This document shows, in pieces, positions 54,059 through 62,904 of a stretch of DNA of 64,000 nt. Origin of the DNA: Phototrophicus methaneseepsis (GTDB lineage: Bacteria; Chloroflexota; Anaerolineae; Aggregatilineales; Phototrophicaceae); assembly GCF_015500095.1 (NCBI RefSeq), contig NZ_CP062983.1, forward strand, positions 1,240,001 to 1,304,000, read 5' to 3'. How positions within the stretch are numbered: position 1 is the stretch's first letter; each line of letters opens with the position of its first letter. Below the pieces are notes generated by a model, which was given only the letters and a program-made list of their open reading frames with translations, had not been told where the DNA came from and did no database searches. Position numbers and translations under genes: made by a program.

Positions 54059-54819
54059 GGTAACCGCCTCTTCTGGCTACCCCATACTGCTCACTTTATG
54101 CATGCTGTCATATTTTCACTCAAGTTCAGCGAAATTGATAGTGATAAATATCCTTATTACGGGTCATCTGACGAGGCTCAATACCAGCCAATTCACAGAA
54201 CCGAATCAATCTGAAGCATGGAGAATTGATCGGCTGATTTCATACAATAGGGTCGAAGCAATTGCGAGATAGAAAGCTGCGGTTATGGAGACGACAAGGG
54301 ATACCAATCTGGCGATATATGATGAAGGATTTTGACGGTACAGAGCTGGTTTAGCTTCAGCTTGATGGTTTTCCTCACGATTCAATACGATCCGGTGGCT
54401 GATGTTAAACGCTCGAAGCAAACCGCCCCGCCGAGAAGGTCGGGGGCAGTTTTCAGGCAGACTCCTAGTCCTCTACTTGCAGCACAGCGCTTTGCCAAAT
54501 TTGAACTCTGTCATGCTACGAAGACCTTCTCACTCCCCATTATCGGAAAAAGTGCAATTCCATGTCTATCAAGCAATCTGTGAAGATTAGGGGCGAATTG
54601 GCATGTCAGCCAATGCAATATGTTTCTCTGAGAGGTGCACGACAAGATGCGCCACCTATCCTGAATGCCAGTGCAATGTTTGCTCCGATTCTGAAGCGAC
54701 CGAAGCAAGCTGACTATTCATGTGGGTGGCATTCTTATCGAGTGGGGACGATTATCGTATACTCTGCTACTGAGATTGATTAAAATAGGGCGTAAAAATC
54801 AACAAAAGGCTTTTTGATC
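54059..54819. other. Intergenic stretch without a supported gene
   Basis: Several short open frames exist on both strands but none has convincing composition plus a ribosome-binding site. One minus-strand frame (54206-54421) includes the hydrophobic run LVSLVVSITAAFYLAIASTL and could be a leftover membrane peptide. The rightmost bases should contain the promoter of the ABC-2 exporter pair. Confidence 0.4.
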
Positions 54820-55767
54820 GTGACAGATCACGCGATCCATATGCAACACCTCACGCGCAGCTTTGGCAATGTGCGGGCGGTTGACGACCTCTCCCTGACG
54901 GTAGCCACTGGGGAGGTGTTTGGCTTTCTGGGACACAACGGTGCCGGGAAAACGACCACTGTTCGCCTGCTGAACGGCGTCCTGGAATCGGACAGTGGGC
55001 AAATGACTGTCCTCGGTCTGAATCCGCAAACGGACGGTGCTACTCTGCGGGCACGAACCGGTGTGCTGACAGAAATGCCTTCGCTCGATGAACGACTCAC
55101 TGGCACCGAGAACCTGATCTACTATGCCGATCTGTACAGCATCCCCGCAGACCGTGTTCAGCAGCGGGTTAATGACGTTCTGGAGACATTTGGTCTGTCG
55201 GATCGCGGCAGCGACCGGGTTGGCGGTTACAGCAAAGGCATGAAGCAGCGGCTGGCACTGGCGCGTGCTTTTCTGCATAGTCCCGAACTGATCTTCCTTG
55301 ATGAGCCAACCTCCGGTCTGGATCCGATTGCCACACAGGAAGTTCACGATATGATCCGGCATGTCAGCCGCGATGAAGGGCGTACCGTCTTTCTCTGTAC
55401 ACATAATCTGATAGAGGCACAGAGCCTGTGTGACCGAGTGGCGATCCTCGAACATGGGCGGATCAAGGTGGCAGGTGCTCCTCATGAACTTGCACAGCAG
55501 GTCGGTACGCGCATACGCTATGTGCTGGAAATCGCGCCACAGCAGATGGATGCCGCATGTGTTGCGCTGGCGCAGATGACCGCTGTTGAAGCAGTGGAGG
55601 CTTCTGCCAGCAGTCTGACGATTACGGTCACCGACCGAGAAGTCATTCCTGATGCGCTGGCATCTCTTGTCACAGCGCAAATTCGCGTCTATGCTGTCAC
55701 GCAGCAGCAGGTTTCGCTGGAGGATATTTATCTGGCGCTGCATGGCCGAAAGGAAGCTGATTCATGA
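54820..55767 (+). CDS. ABC-2 type transporter ATP-binding protein (NatA-like)
   Basis: About 315 residues. Walker A is GHNGAGKTT, the signature YSKGMKQRLALARAFLHSPE and Walker B LIFLDEPTSGLDP, followed by the CTHNLIEAQSL His switch. The C-terminal 90 residues form the small regulatory domain common in exporter ATPases. The start is either GTG 54820 or TTG 54814; both are compatible with an AAAAGG run. The stop overlaps the permease gene by four bases (ATGA). It powers an exporter of unknown substrate, typically a drug, lipid or sodium. Confidence 0.9.
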   Translation: MTDHAIHMQHLTRSFGNVRAVDDLSLTVATGEVFGFLGHNGAGKTTTVRLLNGVLESDSGQMTVLGLNPQTDGATLRARTGVLTEMPSLDERLTGTENLIYYADLYSIPADRVQQRVNDVLETFGLSDRGSDRVGGYSKGMKQRLALARAFLHSPELIFLDEPTSGLDPIATQEVHDMIRHVSRDEGRTVFLCTHNLIEAQSLCDRVAILEHGRIKVAGAPHELAQQVGTRIRYVLEIAPQQMDAACVALAQMTAVEAVEASASSLTITVTDREVIPDALASLVTAQIRVYAVTQQQVSLEDIYLALHGRKEADS

Positions 55768-56597
55768 ACTGGCGAGCGATGCGGGCAATTGTCCGCAAGG
55801 ACCTGAAAGTCGTCCTGCAAACGAAAGCTGTGCTGTTCCCGCTGATTGTGGTACCGCTTATCCTGCTGGTGGTGCTGCCGGGCGTGGGTGGCCTGTTACT
55901 GGCAAATGCCGATCCGGCATCCAGCGCTATCACTGACTTCCGGGACGAGATGGGACTGTTCTTCGATAACCTGCCCCCGGCATTGAGCGCCCGCCTGAAC
56001 AGTTTCGACAACGAAGTTCAGATGGTGACGTATCTGCTGTTCAATATGATATTTCCATCACTGTATCTGATTCTGCCGCTAATGGTCGCCAACATCATCG
56101 CTGCTGACAGCTTCGCCGGGGAAAAGGAGCGCAAAACATTGGAAGCGCTGGTCTATTCCCCCACCACAGACCGTGAACTTTATGTAGCGAAGTTAATCGG
56201 CCCCTGGCTGGCAGGTATCGCCATCGGTTGGCTGGGTTATCTGGCCTTTACAATTGTCATCAGCCTAACAACCATCTCCTTTATGCACGAGGTCATCGTG
56301 GTGGATGTCACCTGGTTACTGCTCATCCTATGGGTGACTCCGGCGGCATCCGGCCTTGGCCTGGGCGCGATGGTACTGGTTTCCTCCAGAGTCAGCACCT
56401 TTCAAGAAGCATATCAACTTGGTGGGATGGTTGTCCTGCCGATTCTGCTGCTGCTGTTCGGACAGCTCGGTGGCATCGTCTATTTCAGCCCGATTGTCGT
56501 CTTTATCGTGGGACTCATTCTGTGGCTAGTTACTCTTGGCCTGATGTACTTCGGTGCAAAGACCTTCCGGCGCGGCGAACTCATGGCACGGTTATAG
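55764..56597 (+). CDS. ABC-2 type transporter permease
   Basis: 277 residues with about six membrane segments. The N-terminal helix (AVLFPLIVVPLILLVVLPGV) is followed by an extracytoplasmic loop of about 60 residues and then the ABC-2 motif region AADSFAGEKERKTLEALVYS with TTDRELYVAKLIG, which is diagnostic of the NatB/YhaP-like exporters. It starts with ATGA overlap to its ATPase gene. A terminator follows 30 bases after its stop, so the two form a complete exporter operon. The substrate is not predictable. Confidence 0.88.
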   Translation: MNWRAMRAIVRKDLKVVLQTKAVLFPLIVVPLILLVVLPGVGGLLLANADPASSAITDFRDEMGLFFDNLPPALSARLNSFDNEVQMVTYLLFNMIFPSLYLILPLMVANIIAADSFAGEKERKTLEALVYSPTTDRELYVAKLIGPWLAGIAIGWLGYLAFTIVISLTTISFMHEVIVVDVTWLLLILWVTPAASGLGLGAMVLVSSRVSTFQEAYQLGGMVVLPILLLLFGQLGGIVYFSPIVVFIVGLILWLVTLGLMYFGAKTFRRGELMARL

Positions 56598-56961
56598 CCT
56601 CCTACTGCGGGTTCATGATACAGACAAAAAGGCAGGGACGGTTGATCCTGCCTTTTGTCGAGCGGCCTCTCCTTCACTGTGTTGCTGGTGCGCCATTCCA
56701 TGACAAATGAGTGGAACTTCTCACGACACACCGCACAATCATGGCTACGCTAAATTATGAGCGTGCTCATTTGGGTTGTGCAAACCCCTATTGCAAGCAA
56801 ACAATGATGAATAGAGAAGGCTAGATAAAGAAGCGTCTATCTACTGGATTCTGTGGACGGACTATCTCATCACAAAGCTTTCAATATGAACCGCTTAAGA
56901 TCAGGTTGAAAAATGCCATGTTTCCGCGATTTTGTCGTATCATAAAGGAGTCACATCGGTT
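56598..56961. other. Intergenic space right of the exporter operon
   Basis: Apart from the terminator described separately, no gene or repeat is seen. The bases before 56962 include an AAAGGAG run for the next gene. Confidence 0.45.
56627..56656 (+). terminator. Terminator of the ABC-2 exporter operon
   Basis: AAAAGGCAGG pairs with CCTGCCTTTT over a 10-base loop, and flanking GAC/GTC extends the stem. T residues at the 3' side make an intrinsic terminator 30 bases past the permease stop. Confidence 0.85.
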
Positions 56962-57822
56962 ATGAAAAAGCACTGGATTATCAGTCTGTTGATGGTCTTG
57001 CTAGGTGGCATGATGACGGTAAATGGGCAGGACGCCGAAGCGGTAATCACGTTGGAAAGAACAGCCTGTTTTGGTACATGCCCGGTATACAGCCTGTCGA
57101 TATGGGAAGATGGCACGGTACGCTACAACGGCAGTGAGTACGTCACTGTTACGGGGGAGCAAACCAGCGAAATGGACCCAGAGACGGTGCAGCATATGCT
57201 GAGTGCGTTCGTAGATGCGGGTTACTTCCAATGGGAGGATGCTTACGATACCCAGGTCGTTAGCGACCTCCCGACGATTACGACAACCGTTAGCGATGAG
57301 GGCAATACCAAGACCATCATGCGTTATGCAGGTGACACCAGCGCGCCCCTTGCTTTACCCTTCCTCGAAAATTGGATCGACGAGATGACGAACAGCGCGT
57401 TATGGACAGGGCAGCAGCCCGACCTGACGGCGGTATCCAACAATGGCAATTCACCATTGCTTACTCTGCGTCGTGATCCCTGTTTTGGGATGTGTCCTGT
57501 TTATACAATCGCAGCCTATGAAGATGGCACCGTCGTCTATACAGGTATAGCGCATGTCGAGGAAGTTGGCGTGTCGGTCCTGACCGTTGAAACTGCAAAC
57601 GTCACCAGTGTGGCACAGCAGGCTGATATTTTGGGCTATTTTGGTTGGCAGGATGCCTACGACGAGCGCATCATGACCGACCAGGCCACCGTGACAACTT
57701 CTATTCGCTGGGAAGATGAGTTTAAGCAGATTGTGCGTTACGATGGCGATCCGAATGCGCCAATTGGCTTGCTACGCCTCGAAGAGCGTATCGACCTGTT
57801 GGTAACAGGTTCGTCAGGCTAG
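56962..57822 (+). CDS. Secreted protein with two DUF6438-like domains
   Basis: About 286 residues with a signal peptide (MKKHWIISLLMVLLGGMMTV). Two copies of the same domain follow: ACFGTCPVYSLSIWEDGTVR near 35-54 and PCFGMCPVYTIAAYEDGTVV near 175-194. Each is followed by a similar region with YFQWEDAYD / YFGWQDAYD. The CFGxCPVY signature with two Cys is the DUF6438 hallmark. The paired Cys could form a disulfide or bind a ligand, but no activity is known. A ribosome-binding AAAGGAG lies eleven bases upstream. It precedes the GAPDH gene by 32 bases. Confidence 0.72.
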   Translation: MKKHWIISLLMVLLGGMMTVNGQDAEAVITLERTACFGTCPVYSLSIWEDGTVRYNGSEYVTVTGEQTSEMDPETVQHMLSAFVDAGYFQWEDAYDTQVVSDLPTITTTVSDEGNTKTIMRYAGDTSAPLALPFLENWIDEMTNSALWTGQQPDLTAVSNNGNSPLLTLRRDPCFGMCPVYTIAAYEDGTVVYTGIAHVEEVGVSVLTVETANVTSVAQQADILGYFGWQDAYDERIMTDQATVTTSIRWEDEFKQIVRYDGDPNAPIGLLRLEERIDLLVTGSSG

Positions 57823-57854
57823 GTTGTTTTCATCCACCTTACGGAGAACATCTC

Positions 57855-58853
57855 ATGGCAAAAATCGCAATACATGGCTTCGGACGTATTGGGCGTTCTA
57901 CCTTGAAGGCAGCGCTCCAAAACGATCTTTTTTCGCCGATTTCAGTATCGGATATTCGGGATGCACAGACTTTCGCGGCCCTTTTCGCTGCTGATAGCAA
58001 CTATGGCCGCTGGCATGAGCCTGTGGAAAGTACCGATACGACCATCACCATTGGTGGGCGCGAAATCCAATATATCAACACCAGCGAATCACTCCCAGAT
58101 TGGGGTGCTTTGGGCGTAGACCTGGTCATTGATTGCACAGGGCGGGCGACAGTTCGTTCAGGGGCACAGGCCCATCTCGATCGCGGTGCGAAGAAAGTAC
58201 TCATCAGCGCCGCGTCAAAATCCAAAGAAGATTGTGATGCCATGCTGCTGCTCGGCATCAATGCGGAAGACTACAAACCCGATCAACATCACATTATCAG
58301 TATGGCAAGCTGCACGACCAACGCGCTTGCGCCTGTCGTCAAGATTCTGCGCAATAATTTTGGCATTGAATACGGCCTCTTTTCGACAGTTCATGCTTAT
58401 ACCAACACGCAATCGCTGTCGGATCAGCCGATGAAAGATCGTCGCGATTCCTGGGCTGCTGCTGAAAATATCATTCCTTCATCATCTGGCGCAGCCAAAG
58501 CGCTCGTCTTCATCTGGGAAGACCTGCAAATGACGGGCAAAGCTTATCGTGTGCCGGTACGCACAGGCAGCATTGCGGAGATCAACGCTGTTTTAAAGCA
58601 AGATGTTACAAAAGAACAGGTCGTCGCTGCCTTTGAAGAAGCTGCCCAGACGGAAGAACTACAAGGCGTGATGGGCCTGCTATATGATGAATGGGCTTCC
58701 GCACGTATTGTGGGGGACCCGCATTCCTCTATTATTGATATGCCGCTGATTAATGTCATCGGCAATCGGTTGGTATCCGTTGCCGCGTGGTATGACAATG
58801 AAATGGGCTACTCGACACGGCTTGCAGAAATGGCGAGCTTCCTCAGCCGCTAA
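57855..58853 (+). CDS. gap: Type I glyceraldehyde-3-phosphate dehydrogenase
   Basis: 332 residues, normal length. The NAD-binding start KIAIHGFGRIGRSTLKAA, the catalytic Cys153 in SCTTNALAPV, and the C-terminal WYDNEMGYSTRLAEM are diagnostic. It oxidises glyceraldehyde 3-phosphate with NAD(P)+ and phosphate in glycolysis or gluconeogenesis. The phosphate-binding residues appear intact (HAYTNTQ with H180-equivalent, TGAA replaced by SSGAAKA). The next unit is convergent, with a strong shared terminator. No pgk or tpi gene is nearby, so it is an isolated gap gene and may be a second copy. Confidence 0.93.
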   Translation: MAKIAIHGFGRIGRSTLKAALQNDLFSPISVSDIRDAQTFAALFAADSNYGRWHEPVESTDTTITIGGREIQYINTSESLPDWGALGVDLVIDCTGRATVRSGAQAHLDRGAKKVLISAASKSKEDCDAMLLLGINAEDYKPDQHHIISMASCTTNALAPVVKILRNNFGIEYGLFSTVHAYTNTQSLSDQPMKDRRDSWAAAENIIPSSSGAAKALVFIWEDLQMTGKAYRVPVRTGSIAEINAVLKQDVTKEQVVAAFEEAAQTEELQGVMGLLYDEWASARIVGDPHSSIIDMPLINVIGNRLVSVAAWYDNEMGYSTRLAEMASFLSR

Positions 58854-58933
58854 CGTCATACCTGATGACCAATCGCGTAGGTGAGCGATTGCCTCATACC
58901 TGCTCCCCAAAATCACCAACGCCTTGATGTCAA

Positions 58934-58966
58934 AAAGTTGGCAGATAATGTATCTGCCAACTTTCT
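58934..58966. terminator. Bidirectional terminator between gap and the M23 peptidase gene
   Basis: AAAGTTGGCAGATA pairs perfectly with TATCTGCCAACTTT around a 3-base loop, with A and T runs on each side. It serves both the gap gene and the convergent peptidase gene. Confidence 0.92.
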
Positions 58967-58997
58967 AACCATGTGACGCATTGAGGTTATGTGAGGT

Positions 58998-61562
58998 TTA
59001 AGGCTCGGTGGTGGCTGTCACAACGGGTATCAGATCGACTACAGGCTCAGCCGTTGGTGACTGTGAAATAGAAGTCGGTGTTGCTGTTGGCTGCGCTGTG
59101 GGTGACGATGTGCTCGTTGCACTGGGTATGCTGACTGCCGTTGTGATAACGGGGTCTGGTGTGCTCGTTGGTGTTAATGTCGGTTCGATGGGCATCTCGG
59201 TTGACGTTGGCGGGACGGTTGCCGAGGCGGTAGGTGTCGCCGTTGGCGTCTCGCTCCCAGATGCCGTGGTTGGAGAAGCCGTGACAGTCGCCGTTGATTC
59301 TAAAGTTGGCGTCCCTGTAGCGGTCGGTGACGTTGTCGGCGTCAAGGTCAGTGTTAAGTAGGGCGTTGGGCTCTCTGTAGGAATCATAGTGGGCGTTAAA
59401 GTCCATGTTGGCAGCGCAGGGGGTATAATGATCGGCTCGCTTAGCCCACTCATCAGATTTAAATTGCCCCATTTACCCGCCACAGGCGCTTCATTAGCTG
59501 CGCCATAGGTAAAGACAATATTGGCATTTCCCGTTGTGTTGATATTCCTGAGATACCAACGGGCTTCACTCGCGCGATAGATGCCAATTGTATCCACACA
59601 GTCGCCATTCCAATCCCCAACGATGGGAATATCAACTGCCGGATTGCCGTAAACAAAGGTCATATGGGCAGGCCCGGTAGAATTCTGATTGCGTAGGTAC
59701 CATTTGCGATCACTGGCACGATAGATGCCAATGGTATCCACGCCATCGCCATCCCAGTCACCTGTGATCGGCGTTTCATTGGCAAGGCCGTATATAAACG
59801 CCACCTGAGGCGCCCCCGGCGTATTGTCATTACGGAATAACCATGTTGCCGTACTGGGACGATAAAGGCCGACCGTATCAATGCCATCGCCATCCCAGTC
59901 ACCTGCAACGGCAATATCTGAGGAACCCCCAAACGCAAAAGTGATGTCCGCATAGCCTGTTGTATTGCTGTTCCGTAAGTAGAACGTGCCGTTGCGGAAG
60001 ATGCCGACCGTATCAACGCCATCGCCGTTCCAATCGCCGATGATAGATTGATCTGATGGTGCACCATATTTGAATACCTGGTTGGCCGGACCTGTTGTAT
60101 TGGAAGATCGCAGATACCAGCTAAAATCACTCGCACGATAGATACCGGGTGTATCTGGTAAGCTGGAACACGTCTCCGGCGTTGGTGTGGGGTCTACTGC
60201 TTGTATTAAACGAATTCGATCAATCCGCAGAGCGCCGGTCTGTGTGGATTGTCTACAGGATGGATCAAGCCTTAGCTGACGGAGTTGGCCTGTCCAATTG
60301 CTATGATTGGATAGTTGCAGGGTGTAAGTGTGCGCATCGCCATCAGTATCTACATCAAACTTAATGCTATAAGCTTCTTTAAATCCTTGCCCGGTATCCC
60401 AGAATAACTGCCCACAATTTTCTACTCGGGATGCCATCGTAATGGCGATTGCACCATAATCACTTGTGTTGACAGACGTTATTTTGGGGCTCCATAAAGA
60501 TGGATCCGATCCTATCACGGATGTCCAGAGCGTCTTTGTCTTTGATTCACGTTGAGGATTGCTCAGGCTTGACGTGTTCACCCAACCTAGCGGGACATCG
60601 GCACTGTTAAAGTTCCAATCTGTCCTGGATGTGGTGCCACTCCCTAAGGCGCCTGAGTTGTAGAGTAAGCCATAACCACAAGCAAGCTTCCCATCCTGAA
60701 TACGTTGCAGACAGGCTCGATAATCTGAACTTGTTGCACGCCATCCACCAAAATAAAGTTCATTGGCGCGTACAGGTTGGCCCTGATAATACACTAGAAA
60801 ATGTACATGTGCCCCAGTGGGCGTGGCACTACATGCTTTAGACACGCCTTGGTGACCAATTATCGTCCCTCGAGATACTGTCTGATTGACATGTACCTGA
60901 ACATTTTCAAGGTGATAGTAGTAAGTTTCGAAATTCCGTTTATGGGTAATGACAACCCATCCTTGTCCTCCAGCACATATTTCTCGGACAACGCCATCTG
61001 CTGGGGCTCGCACCCAACCCGAACCTCCTGCTCCAGCTGCAAGATCTAGCGCTGAATTTGGCGTATTAGCACCATGTGGGCCCTGTGTCATTACCCATTC
61101 TTCTCTTACGCCAAAAGGCAACCCAAATGCAATAGAGTTATCTGAAACTAGTTGAGGTGAAAGGCTACTGCTTACATCCCAGAGTGTAATTAGTTCTTCG
61201 GATACCAAGCCAACAGGGGCTTCGCGTACTAAATTGTCGAACTCTGTGGTGTAGTTAAAAGCGACTCGGCCATCAGGCGCTTTTACAAAAAAGCGTGCTG
61301 TCGGATAACCCTCTGAATTAACCGTGTAAATAATGACATCCCCTGCGATCCACCCATCGCGATTGGCAACATTCGTAAAGGATGCTTCTTCAGTGGTGAT
61401 AATGCCTTGCTGTTGTAATGCTGCGCGCAGTTCAAGCACGATAGCTGGCACTTCATCCTGTGCTAAAACCGTATCTTGAGCCAAACTCCCTACAAGTGCC
61501 AAAATCATAACCGCCACAAACGATAATCGGATGATGCCTCGTATAATGCCTAAGCGTTTCAT
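58998..61562 (-). CDS. Large secreted M23 metallopeptidase with FG-GAP-like repeats
   Basis: About 854 residues. A signal peptide is followed by an N-terminal region of about 120 residues, then an M23 (LytM-type) domain with metal ligands His and Asp in GPHGANTPNSALDLA and the HxH in GAHVHF. A carbohydrate-binding-like beta domain (about 310-480) comes next. At least four repeats with GDWDGDGVDTIGIYR cores follow (about 500-715), similar to FG-GAP/VCBS propeller repeats. The tail is a 120-residue Thr/Pro/Ser-rich stretch. ATG 61562 has GGGGA five bases upstream; ATG 61574 is an alternative. It probably remodels peptidoglycan or degrades other bacteria's walls while staying surface-bound. Confidence 0.85.
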   Translation of the reverse strand: MKRLGIIRGIIRLSFVAVMILALVGSLAQDTVLAQDEVPAIVLELRAALQQQGIITTEEASFTNVANRDGWIAGDVIIYTVNSEGYPTARFFVKAPDGRVAFNYTTEFDNLVREAPVGLVSEELITLWDVSSSLSPQLVSDNSIAFGLPFGVREEWVMTQGPHGANTPNSALDLAAGAGGSGWVRAPADGVVREICAGGQGWVVITHKRNFETYYYHLENVQVHVNQTVSRGTIIGHQGVSKACSATPTGAHVHFLVYYQGQPVRANELYFGGWRATSSDYRACLQRIQDGKLACGYGLLYNSGALGSGTTSRTDWNFNSADVPLGWVNTSSLSNPQRESKTKTLWTSVIGSDPSLWSPKITSVNTSDYGAIAITMASRVENCGQLFWDTGQGFKEAYSIKFDVDTDGDAHTYTLQLSNHSNWTGQLRQLRLDPSCRQSTQTGALRIDRIRLIQAVDPTPTPETCSSLPDTPGIYRASDFSWYLRSSNTTGPANQVFKYGAPSDQSIIGDWNGDGVDTVGIFRNGTFYLRNSNTTGYADITFAFGGSSDIAVAGDWDGDGIDTVGLYRPSTATWLFRNDNTPGAPQVAFIYGLANETPITGDWDGDGVDTIGIYRASDRKWYLRNQNSTGPAHMTFVYGNPAVDIPIVGDWNGDCVDTIGIYRASEARWYLRNINTTGNANIVFTYGAANEAPVAGKWGNLNLMSGLSEPIIIPPALPTWTLTPTMIPTESPTPYLTLTLTPTTSPTATGTPTLESTATVTASPTTASGSETPTATPTASATVPPTSTEMPIEPTLTPTSTPDPVITTAVSIPSATSTSSPTAQPTATPTSISQSPTAEPVVDLIPVVTATTEP

Positions 61563-61689
61563 TGACTTCCCCATTTACCTCACATCGATAATTTAAATGT
61601 ATAACCTACAATGTTTTGTATGGTATTACGCGTTATTAATGCGGTGGCCTCTACACGAATTTGCGGTGATTGAGGTTAGAAGAAATGGT

Positions 61690-62904
61690 TTAGAAGAAGG
61701 TGAACGGTTTACCAATCAGGATATTGAGCCGATAAAGCTGCAACAAGTGATAAATCATTAAATGAAAGGCATGCTCTTTGGCGTAGAGGATGACGAGCCG
61801 ACGGTGCAGGTGATAGAGCTGCGTTTTGTTATCACTAAACTTCATATGGTATAGGCCATTACGGGCATGTTCGCTGGCTGTATCTATCTGCCCCAACAAT
61901 TGGCAAACTGTCGCCTGGAGCTGCAAGCACATGGCTAACTTCAATTCCGACCCCAGAGAAGCAAAGATCAACACAGCTTCTTTTAGCAGCGTATACGCGG
62001 CTTCCAGCTCTCCAAGATGAACATAGACGAAGCTCTGGCCGTATGCATACATCGCCTTCTGATAAATTCTTTCCGGGAATTTTGAAGCACGCAGATAACC
62101 TTCCTGAAAAGATCGCAGGGCCTCTTGCTTAGGGATTGCATCAAGCTCTGCCTTTGCCCAGCCAATGTTGTAGTCTTGTTCTCGAATATCATCACCATTG
62201 TTCAGGCCTTGGGCAATGGATTTGATCGCTTCATATTCGCGAATGGCCTCATATGCTTCAGCAGGAGACGCCCTGAGAAAATATAACGTGCTGGCATAAG
62301 CTTCGCGCGCACGCAGATAATAGAAAGGCTCATCCTTCAACGTCAGAATGTCGAGGGACATGTGATGATGATAGAGCGAGCGCCCTTTTTGGCGCATTTG
62401 CTGGGTTACATAGCCCAACAGTATATGATGCAATGCAGCTTCGACAGACCTGGCAGGGAGCCTATCGAGGTAGGCTTCTTGCTCAGCGATCACGGTGCGC
62501 AGGTTTGTTTGCTGGCCTCGTTGTTTGATTTGTGCCCAGCCCCGTGTGCTAACCAGAAAAGATTGGCTCTCTAAGGAGAGCTTGTCAAAAATATCTGGCT
62601 GGAATAATGGGGCGGATAGCTTCATCCATACATGCCACTCGCCTTCCTGAACATGAAAATACTCAGCCAGATAAATCACATACCAGTTCAGTGCGTAAGC
62701 ATCTTGATGGGGGCTGATACGGCTGGCAGATTGCTCGTCGTACAATCTCGTGAGGTTCTCGTTCAGGCAGGCTTTATAGATGGGCAGCGCCTGATTAGCG
62801 GCTCCATCGTAACGAAGCAACCTCCGTGCCTGTTGAATATCTAGCCAGAATTTGGTTTGGCTATATTCAACGGCGAAATCGACATATTCTTGCAGGGCAA
62901 TCAT
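61690..62904 (-). CDS. Helical-repeat (TPR-like) companion of a STAND NTPase
   Basis: 404 residues, predicted all-helical. Segments such as LGELEAAYTLLKEAVLIFAS, QLLGQIDTASEHARNGLYHM and ALHHILLGYVTQQMRQKGRS have the spacing of tetratricopeptide repeats. No enzymatic motif is present. Its ATG overlaps the stop of the NTPase gene upstream (ATGA), so the pair act as one split STAND protein: NTPase half first, repeat sensor half second. In related proteins the two parts are usually fused. Ligand and target are unknown. Confidence 0.65.
   Translation of the reverse strand: MIALQEYVDFAVEYSQTKFWLDIQQARRLLRYDGAANQALPIYKACLNENLTRLYDEQSASRISPHQDAYALNWYVIYLAEYFHVQEGEWHVWMKLSAPLFQPDIFDKLSLESQSFLVSTRGWAQIKQRGQQTNLRTVIAEQEAYLDRLPARSVEAALHHILLGYVTQQMRQKGRSLYHHHMSLDILTLKDEPFYYLRAREAYASTLYFLRASPAEAYEAIREYEAIKSIAQGLNNGDDIREQDYNIGWAKAELDAIPKQEALRSFQEGYLRASKFPERIYQKAMYAYGQSFVYVHLGELEAAYTLLKEAVLIFASLGSELKLAMCLQLQATVCQLLGQIDTASEHARNGLYHMKFSDNKTQLYHLHRRLVILYAKEHAFHLMIYHLLQLYRLNILIGKPFTFF

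Noticed and set aside
59008-59361. Plus-strand Val/Gly-rich open frame
   Set aside because: It is the shadow of the Thr/Pro-rich tail of the M23 peptidase gene; low-complexity repeats give long open frames on the opposite strand.
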